Notes: generated by a model from the letters alone, not told the origin. 64,000 nt of DNA from JANNMJ01 sp031425525 (GCA_031425525.1 JANPJM010000035.1:38341-102340), one strand, 5' to 3'; positions 7,806 to 17,277 are shown, numbered from the stretch's first letter. Program-made: numbers and translations.

Positions 7806-8243
7806 TTACTGTTTTGTGATTGCTATCAGCAGCCACCCCAAAATGGCCGCGCGCAACGTCCAGGCCACCGTTCTCACCCAGTTGGTACGCACCAGCGCGG
7901 CCACCAAAACCGCATCCGGCCCGGCGGCCAGGCGGTTGTGCAGCGGCACGGCCACCAGGCCGGTATGCGCCCACGCCACCAACACCAACGCAAAGGCGGC
8001 CCAGCCCAGCCAGCCGCCCGCTACGGCGCCTCCCCGCGCCGCCAACCAGCCGCCCAGCAGCAGTTCGGCCACCATCGGCGCCATCACCACCCACGTCATG
8101 CGCGTGGTGTGCGCCCGGTGAAAGGCGGCCCACTCGGCGGCCCCCACCAGCCCGAAACTGGGGTAATGGACTACCTGCACCGTCCAGATGAGGCCGATGA
8201 GGTAGAGGGCTAAAGCGAAATTGACGACCAGCAGCAGCTTCAT
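7806..8243 (-). CDS. Small integral membrane protein, unknown function
   Basis: Beginning at the ATG at 8243, the 145-residue product has four hydrophobic helices (LLLVVNFALALYLIGLIWT, then MTWVVMAPMVAELLLGG, WAAFALVLVAWAHTG, and a C-terminal helix). Polar motifs between them include VVHYPSF, HRAHTTRMTW and PLHNRLAAGPD; conserved His residues facing the membrane could bind a metal or cofactor, which is speculation. It is divergent from bioD with only 64 bases between the two starts. An upstream extension to 8366 would overlap bioD and is rejected. Confidence 0.75.
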   Translation of the reverse strand: MKLLLVVNFALALYLIGLIWTVQVVHYPSFGLVGAAEWAAFHRAHTTRMTWVVMAPMVAELLLGGWLAARGGAVAGGWLGWAAFALVLVAWAHTGLVAVPLHNRLAAGPDAVLVAALVRTNWVRTVAWTLRAAILGWLLIAITKQ

Positions 8244-8307
8244 TGTGCGCGTAACCGGGGCGGGCGGCGGTAGTTTCGCGGCCCCAACACGTAACGCTGT
8301 CGCCGCT

Positions 8308-8940
8308 TTGCTCGCCTCCCTCCCTTCCACCCTATTCGTTACCGGCATCGGCACCGATGTGGGCAAAACCGTGGCCGCTGCCGTACTGGTGCGCGCCCTC
8401 GGCGCCGATTACTGGAAACCCGTGCAGGCCGGCACTGCCCCCGCCACCGATGGCGGTACCGTGGCGGCGCTCGTGCCGGCGGCCGTTTGCCACCCCGAAG
8501 CGTACCGCCTGGCGCTCCCCGCCTCGCCCCACGCGGCGGCGGCGGCCGAGGGCATCACGCTTTCGCTCGAAACCATTTTGGCGGCGCGTCCGCAAACGGC
8601 CCGGCCGCTGGTTATCGAGGGGGCCGGGGGGGTGCTGGTGCCGTTGGCGCCCGGCGTCGTCGTACTTGATTTGATAGCTGCCCTTGGTGTGCCGGTGGTG
8701 GTGGTCAGTAGGCACTACCTCGGCTCCATCAACCACACGCTGCTGACGGTGGAGGCGCTGCGGGCGCGGCAGGTTCCGATTGTGGGGCTGGTTTTCAATG
8801 GGCCGCCTACGCCAGCTACTGAGACCTTCATTGAGGAGTATACGCGGCTGCCGGTGCTGCTCCGCCTCCCCGAAGCGCCCGACGGCGTGACCGCAGCGGT
8901 AATTTCGCGCTGGGCGGAAGGTTGGGAGATGAATAGGTGA
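8308..8940 (+). CDS. bioD: Dethiobiotin synthetase
   Basis: Carboxylates and cyclises 7,8-diaminononanoate to dethiobiotin using ATP and CO2, the penultimate step of biotin synthesis. The P-loop GIGTDVGKT comes right after the start proposed here, a TTG at 8308; the frame stays open back to 8221 but that would overlap the divergent gene's start. KPVQAG, EGAGGVLVPL and RHYLGSINHTLLT are BioD signatures. A TAGTTTCG box lies at about 8271. BioA follows after a large repeat element, so the two may not be one transcript. Confidence 0.93.
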   Translation: MLASLPSTLFVTGIGTDVGKTVAAAVLVRALGADYWKPVQAGTAPATDGGTVAALVPAAVCHPEAYRLALPASPHAAAAAEGITLSLETILAARPQTARPLVIEGAGGVLVPLAPGVVVLDLIAALGVPVVVVSRHYLGSINHTLLTVEALRARQVPIVGLVFNGPPTPATETFIEEYTRLPVLLRLPEAPDGVTAAVISRWAEGWEMNR

Positions 8941-8980
8941 GGAGCTATGCAAATGTGCAAGTGTGCCGCTCGCGGCGATT

Positions 8981-9130
8981 CGCGCGGGGCTCCGCCCCGT
9001 GTGCAGGTATTCGCGGGCGTCCCGCCCGCCAGTAGCCCGTCGCGCTTAGCCCGCCTGAACGAACTAGCCGCGCGGCGGGCCGGGGCTGGAGCCCCCGAAA
9101 TAGCCCACACGGGGCGGAGCCCCGCACGAA
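8981..9130. repeat. Nested-palindrome element, copy A
   Basis: A GC-rich element of about 150 bases lying between bioD and bioA. It opens with GCGCGGGGCTCCGCCCCGTG and closes with the inverse CACGGGGCGGAGCCCCGC, giving terminal inverted repeats that are each hairpins themselves. Internal hairpins include GCGGGCGTCCCGCCCGC and CGGGGCTGGAGCCCC. Related copies are at 22866, 30692 and 59714. Purine-rich GGTGAGGAG and complementary CTCACCTCC arms flank it (about 8926-8946 and 9155-9185). Confidence 0.85.
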
Positions 9131-9206
9131 AGCCTGCGTTTATGCCCATCTCTACTCACCTCCTAGCCTCCTCATCTTCACATCCCCGGCCCTTTCACTT
9201 AATCCT

Positions 9207-10568
9207 ATGGCTTCTCTCTCCTCCCGCGACCAAGCTGTTCTTTGGCACCCCTACACGCAGCACGCCACGGCGGCCCCGCCGTTGGGCGTCGTGCGCGCTG
9301 AGGGAGCGTGGCTGCATACCGAGGCCAACGGCGCGGTACTCGATGCCATTTCCTCGTGGTGGGTGAACTTGCACGGGCACGCCCACCCGGCCATCGCCGA
9401 GCGGGTAGCTGAGCAGCTTCGGACGCTCGAACACGTCATTTTTGCCGGTTTCACGCACGAGCCCGCCGTGCAGTTGGCCGAGCGGTTGCTGCCGCTATTG
9501 CCCGGCGACCAAGCACGCGCCTTTTACTCCGACAACGGCTCGACGGCCGTTGAAGTGGCGCTCAAAATGGCGTTTCAGTTTCACCACAACCACGGCCGGC
9601 CGCACCGGCGCCGCGTACTCGTGCTGGAAGGCTCGTACCACGGCGATACGTTCGGGGCGATGGCGGTGTCGGAGCGGAACGTGTTTACGCAGCCGTTTTG
9701 GCCGTTGCTGTTCGACGTTACCACTATCCCCGTGCCCCGACCTGGCCACGAAGCAGCGGCGTTTGCGGCGTTGCGCGCGGCCCTAACGCCCCCGCCCGGC
9801 GCGCCCGACCACGATGTAGCCGCCTTCATCTGCGAGCCGCTCGTGCTGGGTACCGCCGGCATGCTGACGTACTTGGCGGAAGCACTTGCCGAAATGCTCA
9901 CCATTTGCCAGCGGCGCGGCGTGCTGACCATTGCTGATGAAGTTTTTACCGGCTTTGGGCGCACCGGGCAGCTTTTCGCCACCAGCCATCTCCCGTTCGG
10001 CGCCGCCACGCCCGACATCATTTGTTTGTCGAAGGGGTTGACGGGTGGCACGATGGCGCTGGGGCTCACCACCTGCACGGCGCCCATTTACAACGCGTTC
10101 CTGAGTGCCGACCGTACCCGCGCCTTCTTCCACGGCCACTCCTACACCGCCAACCCGGTGGCGTGCGCCGCCGCGCTGGCTTCGCTCGACTTACTGCTGG
10201 CGCCGGCTTGTCAGGCCCAGATTGCGCTGATTGCCGAGGCCCACGCGGCGGCGGTGCCCGCGCTGGCCGCCCACCCCGGCGTGCGCGAAGTGCGCCATTT
10301 GGGCACGCTGCTGGCCGTGGAACTGGCGGCGGGCGGGCCTACCTCCTACTTCCACACGCTGCGCGATACGCTGTACCAAGCGGCGCTCGACCGGGGCGTG
10401 CTGCTGCGGCCGTTGGGCAATGTGGTGTACGCGCTGCCGCCGTATTGCGTGACGGTCGAGGAGCTGCAACTGATTCACGAGACGCTGCTGGCGCTGGCCG
10501 ATGCGGCGCAGGGCCTCACGAGCGGCTTGGTGGCGCCCCCACTTCACTCGCACATTGCCGATTGCTGA
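9207..10568 (+). CDS. bioA: Adenosylmethionine-8-amino-7-oxononanoate aminotransferase
   Basis: A PLP-dependent enzyme converting 8-amino-7-oxononanoate (KAPA) to 7,8-diaminononanoate with S-adenosylmethionine as amino donor. The 453 residues include the BioA N-terminal signature WHPYTQH (residues ~14-20), the substrate motif SSWWVNLHGH, the glycine-rich YSDNGSTAVEVALKM, and the PLP-binding Asp/Lys regions (IADEVFTGFGRTG and CLSKGLTGG). The stop overlaps the ATG of the next gene by one base, so the two are translationally coupled. Confidence 0.96.
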   Translation: MASLSSRDQAVLWHPYTQHATAAPPLGVVRAEGAWLHTEANGAVLDAISSWWVNLHGHAHPAIAERVAEQLRTLEHVIFAGFTHEPAVQLAERLLPLLPGDQARAFYSDNGSTAVEVALKMAFQFHHNHGRPHRRRVLVLEGSYHGDTFGAMAVSERNVFTQPFWPLLFDVTTIPVPRPGHEAAAFAALRAALTPPPGAPDHDVAAFICEPLVLGTAGMLTYLAEALAEMLTICQRRGVLTIADEVFTGFGRTGQLFATSHLPFGAATPDIICLSKGLTGGTMALGLTTCTAPIYNAFLSADRTRAFFHGHSYTANPVACAAALASLDLLLAPACQAQIALIAEAHAAAVPALAAHPGVREVRHLGTLLAVELAAGGPTSYFHTLRDTLYQAALDRGVLLRPLGNVVYALPPYCVTVEELQLIHETLLALADAAQGLTSGLVAPPLHSHIADC

Positions 10569-11851
10569 TGCCGCAGAAAGTAGTAAGCGAGCCGGGAGCG
10601 CCTAAAAAGAGGCGTAAAGAGGCGCCGATGGAAGCCGTCGTCGTTCGCGGCGTGGGGGCGGTATCGGCCCTTGGTTTCGAGGCCGATGAGGCGTATGCCG
10701 CCGCGCCCGCGTTCCAGGAGCTCGCGTTTGCACCGCCCGGATCGGCGGTGGCGGTGGCGGCGGTGGCGCCCGACGTTGAGGAGACCTTGGCGCAACTGCG
10801 CACCGAACCGGCGCTACGCGCCCTCGACCGGGCAGCCTTGCTGGGCGTGCTGGCTGCCCGGCGCGCGGTGGGCCGCGCCGGTTGGCTGACGGCGGCGGCG
10901 AGCGGCCCGGACGCGCCCGAAATCGCCATCGGGTTGGGGTCGTCGCGCGGGGCCACAGGGCGGCTCGAAACCGCCCACGCCGATTTTCTGACCACCGGCC
11001 GCGCGGCCCCTACCACTTCGCCCCTCACTACACCGGGGCATCTGGCCGCCGCCATCGCCCACGATTTGGAAGCGCGCGGCGCTGTGGCGGGCGCGGCCGT
11101 GAGCCACAGCAGCACGTGCAGCAGCGCGTTGCAGGCGCTCGGCACCGGGTTCGCGTGGCTCACGGCGGGCCTCGCCGACCGGTATCTCGCGGGCGGTACC
11201 GAGGCGCCGCTGACCGCTTTCACGGTGGCGCAGTTGCGGGCGGTGGGCATTTATTCCGACTTGTTTGCCGACGACTTGCCGTGCCGACCGGGCGCGACGG
11301 GCGCCACCGCCAACACGTTCGTACTGGGCGAAGGCGCCGCCGTTTTTGCCTTGGAACGCGCGGTGCCGCGCCCCGGCGATGTGGTGCTGCGGGCGGTGGG
11401 GTTTGGGTTCGAACGGGCGGGCTCGCGCACGGGCATCACGCCCACCGGCGAGCATTTTCAGCGGGCGATGCGGCAGGCGTTGCGACTGGCGAACCGCGAA
11501 CCCGCCGACGTGGATGCGCTCATTCTGCACGCCCCCGGCACGGTAGCGGGCGATGCCGCCGAGCTGGCCGCCGTGCAAGCGGTTTTCGGGGTCGAAGGTC
11601 GCGGGCGGCGCTATCCGGCGCTGCTGTCCAACAAATGGCTGCTGGGGCACACGCTGGGCGCGGCCGGGGCGCTCAGTCTCGATCTGGCGATTTGGCTGCT
11701 GCGGAATCCGATAGCGGCGGCTCCGGCGCCGGGCTATGCGGGCTTTCTGACGGGCGTTGGTCGGCCGGCGCGCCCGCGCCGGTGCGTGCTGGTGAACGCG
11801 GCCGGGTTTGGGGGGAATGCGGCGTGTGTGGTGGTGGAAGTAGCAGTTTAG
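10568..11851 (+). CDS. Beta-ketoacyl-ACP synthase II-like protein in the biotin operon
   Basis: A 427-residue FabF-fold condensing enzyme with the full Cys-His-His set: Cys in SHSSTCSSALQ, His in LILHAPGT and His in NKWLLGHTLGAAGA. The N-terminal half is more divergent than in housekeeping FabF. It starts inside the bioA stop codon (TGATG). That coupling suggests a role in building the pimeloyl precursor, or otherwise a dedicated acyl chain for biotin; this is inference from position only. The frame is open further upstream inside bioA but the real start is at 10568. Confidence 0.88.
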   Translation: MPQKVVSEPGAPKKRRKEAPMEAVVVRGVGAVSALGFEADEAYAAAPAFQELAFAPPGSAVAVAAVAPDVEETLAQLRTEPALRALDRAALLGVLAARRAVGRAGWLTAAASGPDAPEIAIGLGSSRGATGRLETAHADFLTTGRAAPTTSPLTTPGHLAAAIAHDLEARGAVAGAAVSHSSTCSSALQALGTGFAWLTAGLADRYLAGGTEAPLTAFTVAQLRAVGIYSDLFADDLPCRPGATGATANTFVLGEGAAVFALERAVPRPGDVVLRAVGFGFERAGSRTGITPTGEHFQRAMRQALRLANREPADVDALILHAPGTVAGDAAELAAVQAVFGVEGRGRRYPALLSNKWLLGHTLGAAGALSLDLAIWLLRNPIAAAPAPGYAGFLTGVGRPARPRRCVLVNAAGFGGNAACVVVEVAV

Positions 11852-11859
11852 CGCCGCCG

Positions 11860-12663
11860 TTACGGCTGGTGCAAGCGCCGGCGTAGCTCGTCGTGGTAGG
11901 TGCGGCCGATGGGGGCGCGCAGCCCACCGGCAAGGGCTACTTCGCCGATGGCGTATTCTACGGTTTCGAGGGCGGCGAAGGCGACTACCCAACTGCGGTG
12001 GATGCGCACGAACCCCAGCGGGGCGAGGTGTTCTTCCAGCTCGCGGAGCGGGAGGCGGAGGGTGTATTTGCGCCGCCCGGCGGTGTGCAGATTCACGTAC
12101 ATCCCATCGGCTTCGAGGGCGTGGAGGTCGGGGAGGCGGAGCTTGGAATAGCGCCCCGGCTCGCGCAGAAAGATGCCGCCCGGCAGCAGCGCCGAACCAT
12201 CGGAGAGGCTGACGGTGCGGACATCGCGCCCCTGACTTTGCACGAAATGCTGCACCGCCAACTCAATGGTATACCGGAGCTGCAACGCTTGCCAGGGCTT
12301 GATCAGAAACGCAAACGGCGTGACGGCGCGCGCGCGGTCGAAGGTGGCGGGGTCGGGGTAGGCGGTCAGGAAAATGACGGGGACGGCCTGTTGCGCCACC
12401 AAGCGCGCGGCGAGCGCAATGCCATCCACGGGAAAACCACCGCCAACTGCACCGTCGGATGCTACCTCCGCTGCAGTGGGCCGGAGCTGGATGTCGAGGA
12501 GCAGCAAATCGGGGCTGAGGTCGGCGAACATCGTTTCGGCTTCGGTCACGGAACTCGCCACCCCCACCACGGCATACCCCAACTCGACGAGCGCCCGGCG
12601 CAGGGCGAGGGCTTGCCCGAAATCGTCTTCGACGATCAGTAGCTGCATCTGGAAGGTCTTCAT
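11860..12663 (-). CDS. LytTR-family response regulator
   Basis: A 267-residue two-component regulator. The N-terminal receiver domain (about 6-135) has the acidic pair VEDD, the phospho-acceptor region LLLLDIQL and the conserved Lys in FLIKPW. The C-terminal LytTR DNA-binding domain (about 165-262) contains IFLREPGRYSKLRL, YVNLHTAGRRKYTL and FVRIHRSWVV. Its start ATGA overlaps the stop of the upstream kinase gene, so kinase and regulator form one operon. The receiver carries an unusual roughly 12-residue insert after the phosphorylated Asp (PTAAEVASDGAV). Confidence 0.93.
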   Translation of the reverse strand: MKTFQMQLLIVEDDFGQALALRRALVELGYAVVGVASSVTEAETMFADLSPDLLLLDIQLRPTAAEVASDGAVGGGFPVDGIALAARLVAQQAVPVIFLTAYPDPATFDRARAVTPFAFLIKPWQALQLRYTIELAVQHFVQSQGRDVRTVSLSDGSALLPGGIFLREPGRYSKLRLPDLHALEADGMYVNLHTAGRRKYTLRLPLRELEEHLAPLGFVRIHRSWVVAFAALETVEYAIGEVALAGGLRAPIGRTYHDELRRRLHQP

Positions 12664-14663
12664 CGATTGGGGGCTTCCGAAGGGGAAGGTTTGGCTTCAG
12701 CGGGCAGCGAAAATTCGGCGGTGGTGCCATGGCCGAGGGTGCTGCGCAACACCAATGTACCGCCCATCAAGTGTACGAACCGCGCGCTGAGCGGCAAGCC
12801 CAGGCCCGTACCCAACTCGCCGGCGGTGCCCCAGGTAGAGTCGCTGGTACCGGCGAGCAGGAGGCGTTCGAGGCGCGCCGGGGCGATGCCGAGGCCCGTA
12901 TCGGTGACGGCAAACCGGACGCGCGGGGCACTATCGGGGGGCGTAATCAAGCCGACAGCTACCGAGATAGCGCCGCCTTCGGGCGTGAATTTCAGCGCGT
13001 TACCGATCAGGTTGCGTAGCACGGTGGTGAGCAGATCGGGGTCGGCGGAGAGGTACAGGTCGGGCGGGGCGAGCTGCACGTTCAGGGTGAGGCGTTTGGC
13101 CAGGGCAACGGGTTGGAGGAGCGCCGTTACGCCGCCCACTACTTCGGCCAAGGGCAGGTGCGCGGGGTGGGGCACGGTCTGGCCGTCTTCGGTGCGCGCC
13201 CAGCGCAGGAGGTTGTCGAGGAGTTCGCCGAGGTGGCGCGCGCCGGCCGCCAGCGACGCGAGCAACCGGTGGGCGTCGGCGGCGTGCGGCCCCGCCGGCA
13301 CCAGTTCCTGCAACACCGGCGTGAGTTGCTGGAACGACGCCACGGGGCCGCGTAAATCGTGGCCGATGATGCTCATCAACTGGTCTTTGGTGGCGTTGGC
13401 CGCGACGGCCTGGTTCTCGGCCGTGCGGGCTTGCGCTTCTGATTGGGCGAGCGCCGCGCTGGTGCGGCGCAACCGGAAATAGAAGGCGCCGCCGACGGTC
13501 AGCAACACCGCCAGCGCGGCCAGCGCGCCGCTCAACCACCGGTTGCGCGCGGCCGTTTGGTCGGCGCGCAGGGCGGTCAGGCGGCGCTGCTGTTCGAGAT
13601 TTTGGAGTTTCGCGGCTTGGGCTTCCACCCCAAACGCCACCTGTTGGCGCGCCAATTCATCGCGTTTCTGCTGACTCCAGATCGAATCGTAGAGGACGTG
13701 CGCCTTTTGCAGCGTATCGAAAGCCGCTGCGGGTTGCCCCAAGTGGCGTAGCGCATCGGCCATCCCGTTGAGGGCTTCGGCTTCGTAGTCGGGCGTGCGG
13801 CTTTGCCGCGCCAGGGCGGCGGCGCGGCGCGCCAACGCCAGCGTTTGCGGCCATTGCTGCAACCGTTGGCGCGTTTCCATCAGGCTCATCGCGGCGTACG
13901 CTTGGTAATAGGGCACAGCGAGTGTGGCCGCCACCGAATCGGCCTGCACGAGGTAGGTAGCGGCCGAATCGGGGGCGCGTTCCCGCAACCCATTGCCCCA
14001 CCGCGCGAGGGTCAGGAACTCGGCGAGGCGGTCGTGGCGGCGCCGACTTTGAGTGAGGAGCCGCCGAAAAATCCGGCGCGCTTCGGGCATCCGGTTCAGT
14101 TGAACGTACACGGTCATCAGCCCCGCCAAGGCGATTTCGAGCGTTTGCCCCCGGTAGTAGGACGTCAGGGGTTCGGCGGCGGCCACAGATTCTTCAAAAA
14201 GCCGGGCGGCGCGCGGCAAATCCTGCTGTTCGAGGGCGGCCCCGGCGAGCCCTTGCAGGGTTTCGGCGAGGTAACGGCGCTCGCCGGTTTGGCGGCTCCG
14301 GCGCACCGCCAGGTTGTAGTACTGTTGGGCCTCGGGTACGTTGCTGGTTTGGTTGGCGAGGGCCCCGAGGTTGTTGTAGATTTCCAGTTCGCCGCCCACG
14401 AACCCGATGCGTTTGGCGAGGCGTAGGTTGTTCAACAGAAGGGTTTTGCGCTCGGCGGGCGGTGCGTTTTCATCGTCGAGCGCCCGCACCAACTGGAGCC
14501 CCAGATTTACGCGGGCGGTGTCAGCCAAGTCGGGCCGCTGTAGTAAGGCGCGTACTGAATCGGCCGGCGAAGCCGGGTTGGCGATGGCGGCGTTGGCGCA
14601 CGGCATTCCCGCGCCTAACAGCCCCGCGTTCAGCCAAACAAGCCATTGTATCAGGGAGCGCAC
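12660..14663 (-). CDS. TPR-containing sensor histidine kinase
   Basis: About 667 residues from the GTG at 14663, which gives a credible signal peptide (RSLIQWLVWLNAGLL). A TTG at 14741 would extend it into the neighbour and is less likely. A periplasmic tetratricopeptide region (~45-320) comes first, then a transmembrane helix (WLSGALAALAVLLTVGG), a short coiled coil, and HisKA with the phospho-His in IIGHDLRGPV. The HATPase domain has NLIGNALKF, DTGLGIAP and TGLGLPLS. It is unusual in pairing HisKA/HATPase with a LytTR regulator rather than a LytS-type kinase. Confidence 0.9.
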   Translation of the reverse strand: MRSLIQWLVWLNAGLLGAGMPCANAAIANPASPADSVRALLQRPDLADTARVNLGLQLVRALDDENAPPAERKTLLLNNLRLAKRIGFVGGELEIYNNLGALANQTSNVPEAQQYYNLAVRRSRQTGERRYLAETLQGLAGAALEQQDLPRAARLFEESVAAAEPLTSYYRGQTLEIALAGLMTVYVQLNRMPEARRIFRRLLTQSRRRHDRLAEFLTLARWGNGLRERAPDSAATYLVQADSVAATLAVPYYQAYAAMSLMETRQRLQQWPQTLALARRAAALARQSRTPDYEAEALNGMADALRHLGQPAAAFDTLQKAHVLYDSIWSQQKRDELARQQVAFGVEAQAAKLQNLEQQRRLTALRADQTAARNRWLSGALAALAVLLTVGGAFYFRLRRTSAALAQSEAQARTAENQAVAANATKDQLMSIIGHDLRGPVASFQQLTPVLQELVPAGPHAADAHRLLASLAAGARHLGELLDNLLRWARTEDGQTVPHPAHLPLAEVVGGVTALLQPVALAKRLTLNVQLAPPDLYLSADPDLLTTVLRNLIGNALKFTPEGGAISVAVGLITPPDSAPRVRFAVTDTGLGIAPARLERLLLAGTSDSTWGTAGELGTGLGLPLSARFVHLMGGTLVLRSTLGHGTTAEFSLPAEAKPSPSEAPNR

Positions 14664-14727
14664 GGGCGAGGTGGAATAGGCTGCAAAGCAACGCCCGCCG
14701 GGCGGTTCCGGGCGGCGGGCAAGTGCC

Positions 14728-17277
14728 TCACTTGCCGGCAACGGCGGCCGTAGCGGTGGGCGTAGGGGCGCCCAGAAGCCGCGTCAGTTGGGCTTGCACG
14801 GTCAGCAGGGTGGCGTGGTCGGTGGCGGCTTGCGTTAGGTGCGTGCGCAGGGCGGCGTTTTGGGTTTCGAGCAGCGCCACGCGCCGGGCCAGTTCCTGGG
14901 TGGCGCTCACGTTGAGCATCGCCAACGCATCGTAATCGACACTCAGAAAATCATCGACGTATTTGCCGTACACGAATAGCTCGGTGTAGGCCGTGGCCGA
15001 AGCGAAGGTCACGGTGTAAGCGTCCACCACCGTCACGGCCACGTTGAGGTCGGCGTTGGTAGCAGTGTAGAACCGCATTCGCCCGCCCGTGGTGGACAGC
15101 TCGTGCGGCTTCGCCATCGTCACGATGACGTGCCCGTCGGCGCATTGTACCCGGGTGGCGCGCTCGTACACATTCGGGATAGCCTGCGTGCTGGTGGTCA
15201 CGGCGACGGGCATTAGTGCCTTGATATCTTGGGCGATGACTTTCTTAACGACTTGATCGGTGTTCGCCACCTGGTCGATGTAGGTGTAATCCGTGACCTT
15301 GATCTGATTAAGCAGCGCCAGATCGGCTGCCCGGTCGCTCACACCCACGATGCGCTTGATGCGCGCATCGGAACTGACGTTGAGCGCCCCGGCGATGATG
15401 ATGTCGCTGACCCAAAACTGCCCGCCCGTGAAGTAAGCGGCCACCGGGCGGCTGTTGCCGCCCACCGACGCATTGTGCTGGAAACCGCTGTTGCGGTTCA
15501 TATAGGTCACGATGGGGTTGGTGGGCGTCATCTGGCCGCCACCGTTGACGTGGAGTTTGGCCTGCGGGTCGTCGGTGCCGATGCCCACGTTGCCGTTGGG
15601 CATAAACGAGACGTTAGGAGTGGTACCGCGGTCGTCGTCGGCGTAGAAGCGGATGGCGGCATTGTTGGTCACGAAGCGCATCCAGTTGCCAGCCACGCGC
15701 GAGTAGAGGCCCAAGTCGTTGGTGGAGGTGATGGTGGTGCCGCCGCGCTGAATCACGCCGCCGTCGAGCTGCATGCGGCCCGTAACGTGGAGCATCTGGT
15801 TGGGGATGGTGACGCCGATGCCCACCGCCCCGGCCGCCGTCACCGTCAGCCGATCACCGCCCAGGCTATGCCAGAGGGTCGCGCGGTCGTTGGTGGCGTA
15901 CCACGAGAAGCGTTTGCTGTTGTCGGTGCGGTCGGCAAAGGTGAACTCGGCCGCATTGCCGCTGCTGTAAGCGCCCCCCGCTACGTGCAGCGCAAAGGCC
16001 GGCGTATTTGTACCGACCCCAAGGCGGCTGGTGCTGTTATCCCAGAAGAGTTGACTGCTGGTCGTCAGGCCCGGCGTACTGCTGAACACCACGCCGCCAT
16101 CGGCACTGCCCGGCAACGCGATGTTGGCGCCGCTGATGGCCGGGGCTACATACTGCGCCGCCGGGACGGGGCTGATGGTAAGGACGCCGTCGCCGGTATT
16201 GGCGCCGTCGGTAAACACTACGCCCGTCGTGCCCCCCGGCGCCGCGTAGGAGCTGCCGCCGCCGCCGCCGCCAACGCCGATCGAACCACCGCCGCCGCCG
16301 CCACCGTAGTAGCCCCCGCCGCCGCCCGCCGAACTGCCAAAGGTGCTGCCCAGCCCCCCTTGCCCCAGGCTACCTGCCTGCGCATTGCCGTTGGAGGGCG
16401 CACCCGCCGCGCCGCCGGCGGTTTGGGTGCCGCCTTGCCCACCGGCAGCCGCGCCTGCCAGCCCAGTCAGTCCGCCGCCGTCGCCCCCTGCGGCGGCCAG
16501 GGCCGCGCCGCCGCCGCCGCCGGCCACCAGCACCCGGTTGGTCAGGGCGGTGCCGCCGCGCCGCAGGTCGGTGGCGCCGCCGCCGCCGCCCTGATACTCG
16601 CTCGTGTACCGAAACAACTGCGGAGGTGGCAGCGGCGAGCTGCTGACCGTTTGCAGCACCGCGTTGCCGCCGCCGTTGTAGCCGCCGCCGCCCACATTTG
16701 GCGGTCGCACCCCGTTGAGGAACCAGTCTACCCGATTGCGCGTGGCCGCCCCGCCCACCACCACCAGGAGCACCTCGCCCGGCGTTACGGCAAGCGTGGC
16801 CTGCGCCCGCGCCCCGCGCGAAGCTGCCGGAAACGGGTTAGCGCTTCCGGGCAGGCCGGAGGCCCCGCGCGCGTCCACCCGTACACTCGTCACGCCCCTC
16901 GGCACGGTGTAGGTTTGCGGCCCGCCGGTGAAGCCGAATGTCTGGCTACCCGGCACGTAAGGAGTTTCGTCGTTGCTGATGGGGGCCGTCCAGGTCGTGC
17001 CGTCCCACACGTTGAGGTGCTTGCTGTCGGTGTTGTAGATCATCAGACCCGTAGCGGGTGCCCCAATGGCATCGCGCTGCGCCTGCGTCAGGCGCGGCGG
17101 CAGAAAGCCCTTGTTGTTGGCCGGGGCGGTCACGTCAAGGGCCGCCGATGCAGCCGGCGTGACCGTGCCGATGCCCACACTCTGCGCGCTTGCCGGGGCG
17201 GCCGGCAGAATAAGCATGGCCAAGCCCAGGCAAAGCCTCGCAAGAAAGGTTGAATCTAAAGGAATAACGTAACGCAT
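14728..17277 (-). CDS. Secreted glycine-rich protein with C-terminal S74 chaperone domain
   Basis: About 849 residues from the ATG at 17277, with a signal peptide ending near PASAQS. An N-terminal Bacteroidota-typical segment (VGIGTVTPAASAALDV, GFLPPRLT) leads to a jelly-roll-like region and a long glycine-rich stretch with GGGGGYYGGGGGGGS-type runs (about 200-370). Repeats of the VGIGTDDPQAKLHV type follow (about 430-600), then a tail-fibre S74 intramolecular chaperone (SDARIKRIVGVSDRAADL, from ~635) and a C-terminal coiled coil. S74 domains trimerise and self-cleave in phage fibres; here a cell-surface adhesin or fibre is likely. Confidence 0.85.
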   Translation of the reverse strand: MRYVIPLDSTFLARLCLGLAMLILPAAPASAQSVGIGTVTPAASAALDVTAPANNKGFLPPRLTQAQRDAIGAPATGLMIYNTDSKHLNVWDGTTWTAPISNDETPYVPGSQTFGFTGGPQTYTVPRGVTSVRVDARGASGLPGSANPFPAASRGARAQATLAVTPGEVLLVVVGGAATRNRVDWFLNGVRPPNVGGGGYNGGGNAVLQTVSSSPLPPPQLFRYTSEYQGGGGGATDLRRGGTALTNRVLVAGGGGGAALAAAGGDGGGLTGLAGAAAGGQGGTQTAGGAAGAPSNGNAQAGSLGQGGLGSTFGSSAGGGGGYYGGGGGGGSIGVGGGGGGSSYAAPGGTTGVVFTDGANTGDGVLTISPVPAAQYVAPAISGANIALPGSADGGVVFSSTPGLTTSSQLFWDNSTSRLGVGTNTPAFALHVAGGAYSSGNAAEFTFADRTDNSKRFSWYATNDRATLWHSLGGDRLTVTAAGAVGIGVTIPNQMLHVTGRMQLDGGVIQRGGTTITSTNDLGLYSRVAGNWMRFVTNNAAIRFYADDDRGTTPNVSFMPNGNVGIGTDDPQAKLHVNGGGQMTPTNPIVTYMNRNSGFQHNASVGGNSRPVAAYFTGGQFWVSDIIIAGALNVSSDARIKRIVGVSDRAADLALLNQIKVTDYTYIDQVANTDQVVKKVIAQDIKALMPVAVTTSTQAIPNVYERATRVQCADGHVIVTMAKPHELSTTGGRMRFYTATNADLNVAVTVVDAYTVTFASATAYTELFVYGKYVDDFLSVDYDALAMLNVSATQELARRVALLETQNAALRTHLTQAATDHATLLTVQAQLTRLLGAPTPTATAAVAGK

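Noticed and set aside
10022..10567. Upstream extension of the biotin-linked ketoacyl synthase inside bioA
   Set aside because: This stretch is the bioA coding region in another frame; the KAS start at 10568 overlaps the bioA stop and family homology begins after it.
15229..17253. 674-residue plus-strand open frame opposite the S74 protein
   Set aside because: It is antisense to a clear signal-peptide/S74 coding gene, lacks recognisable domains, and its glycine/alanine/arginine bias is the shadow of the GC-rich minus-strand gene.
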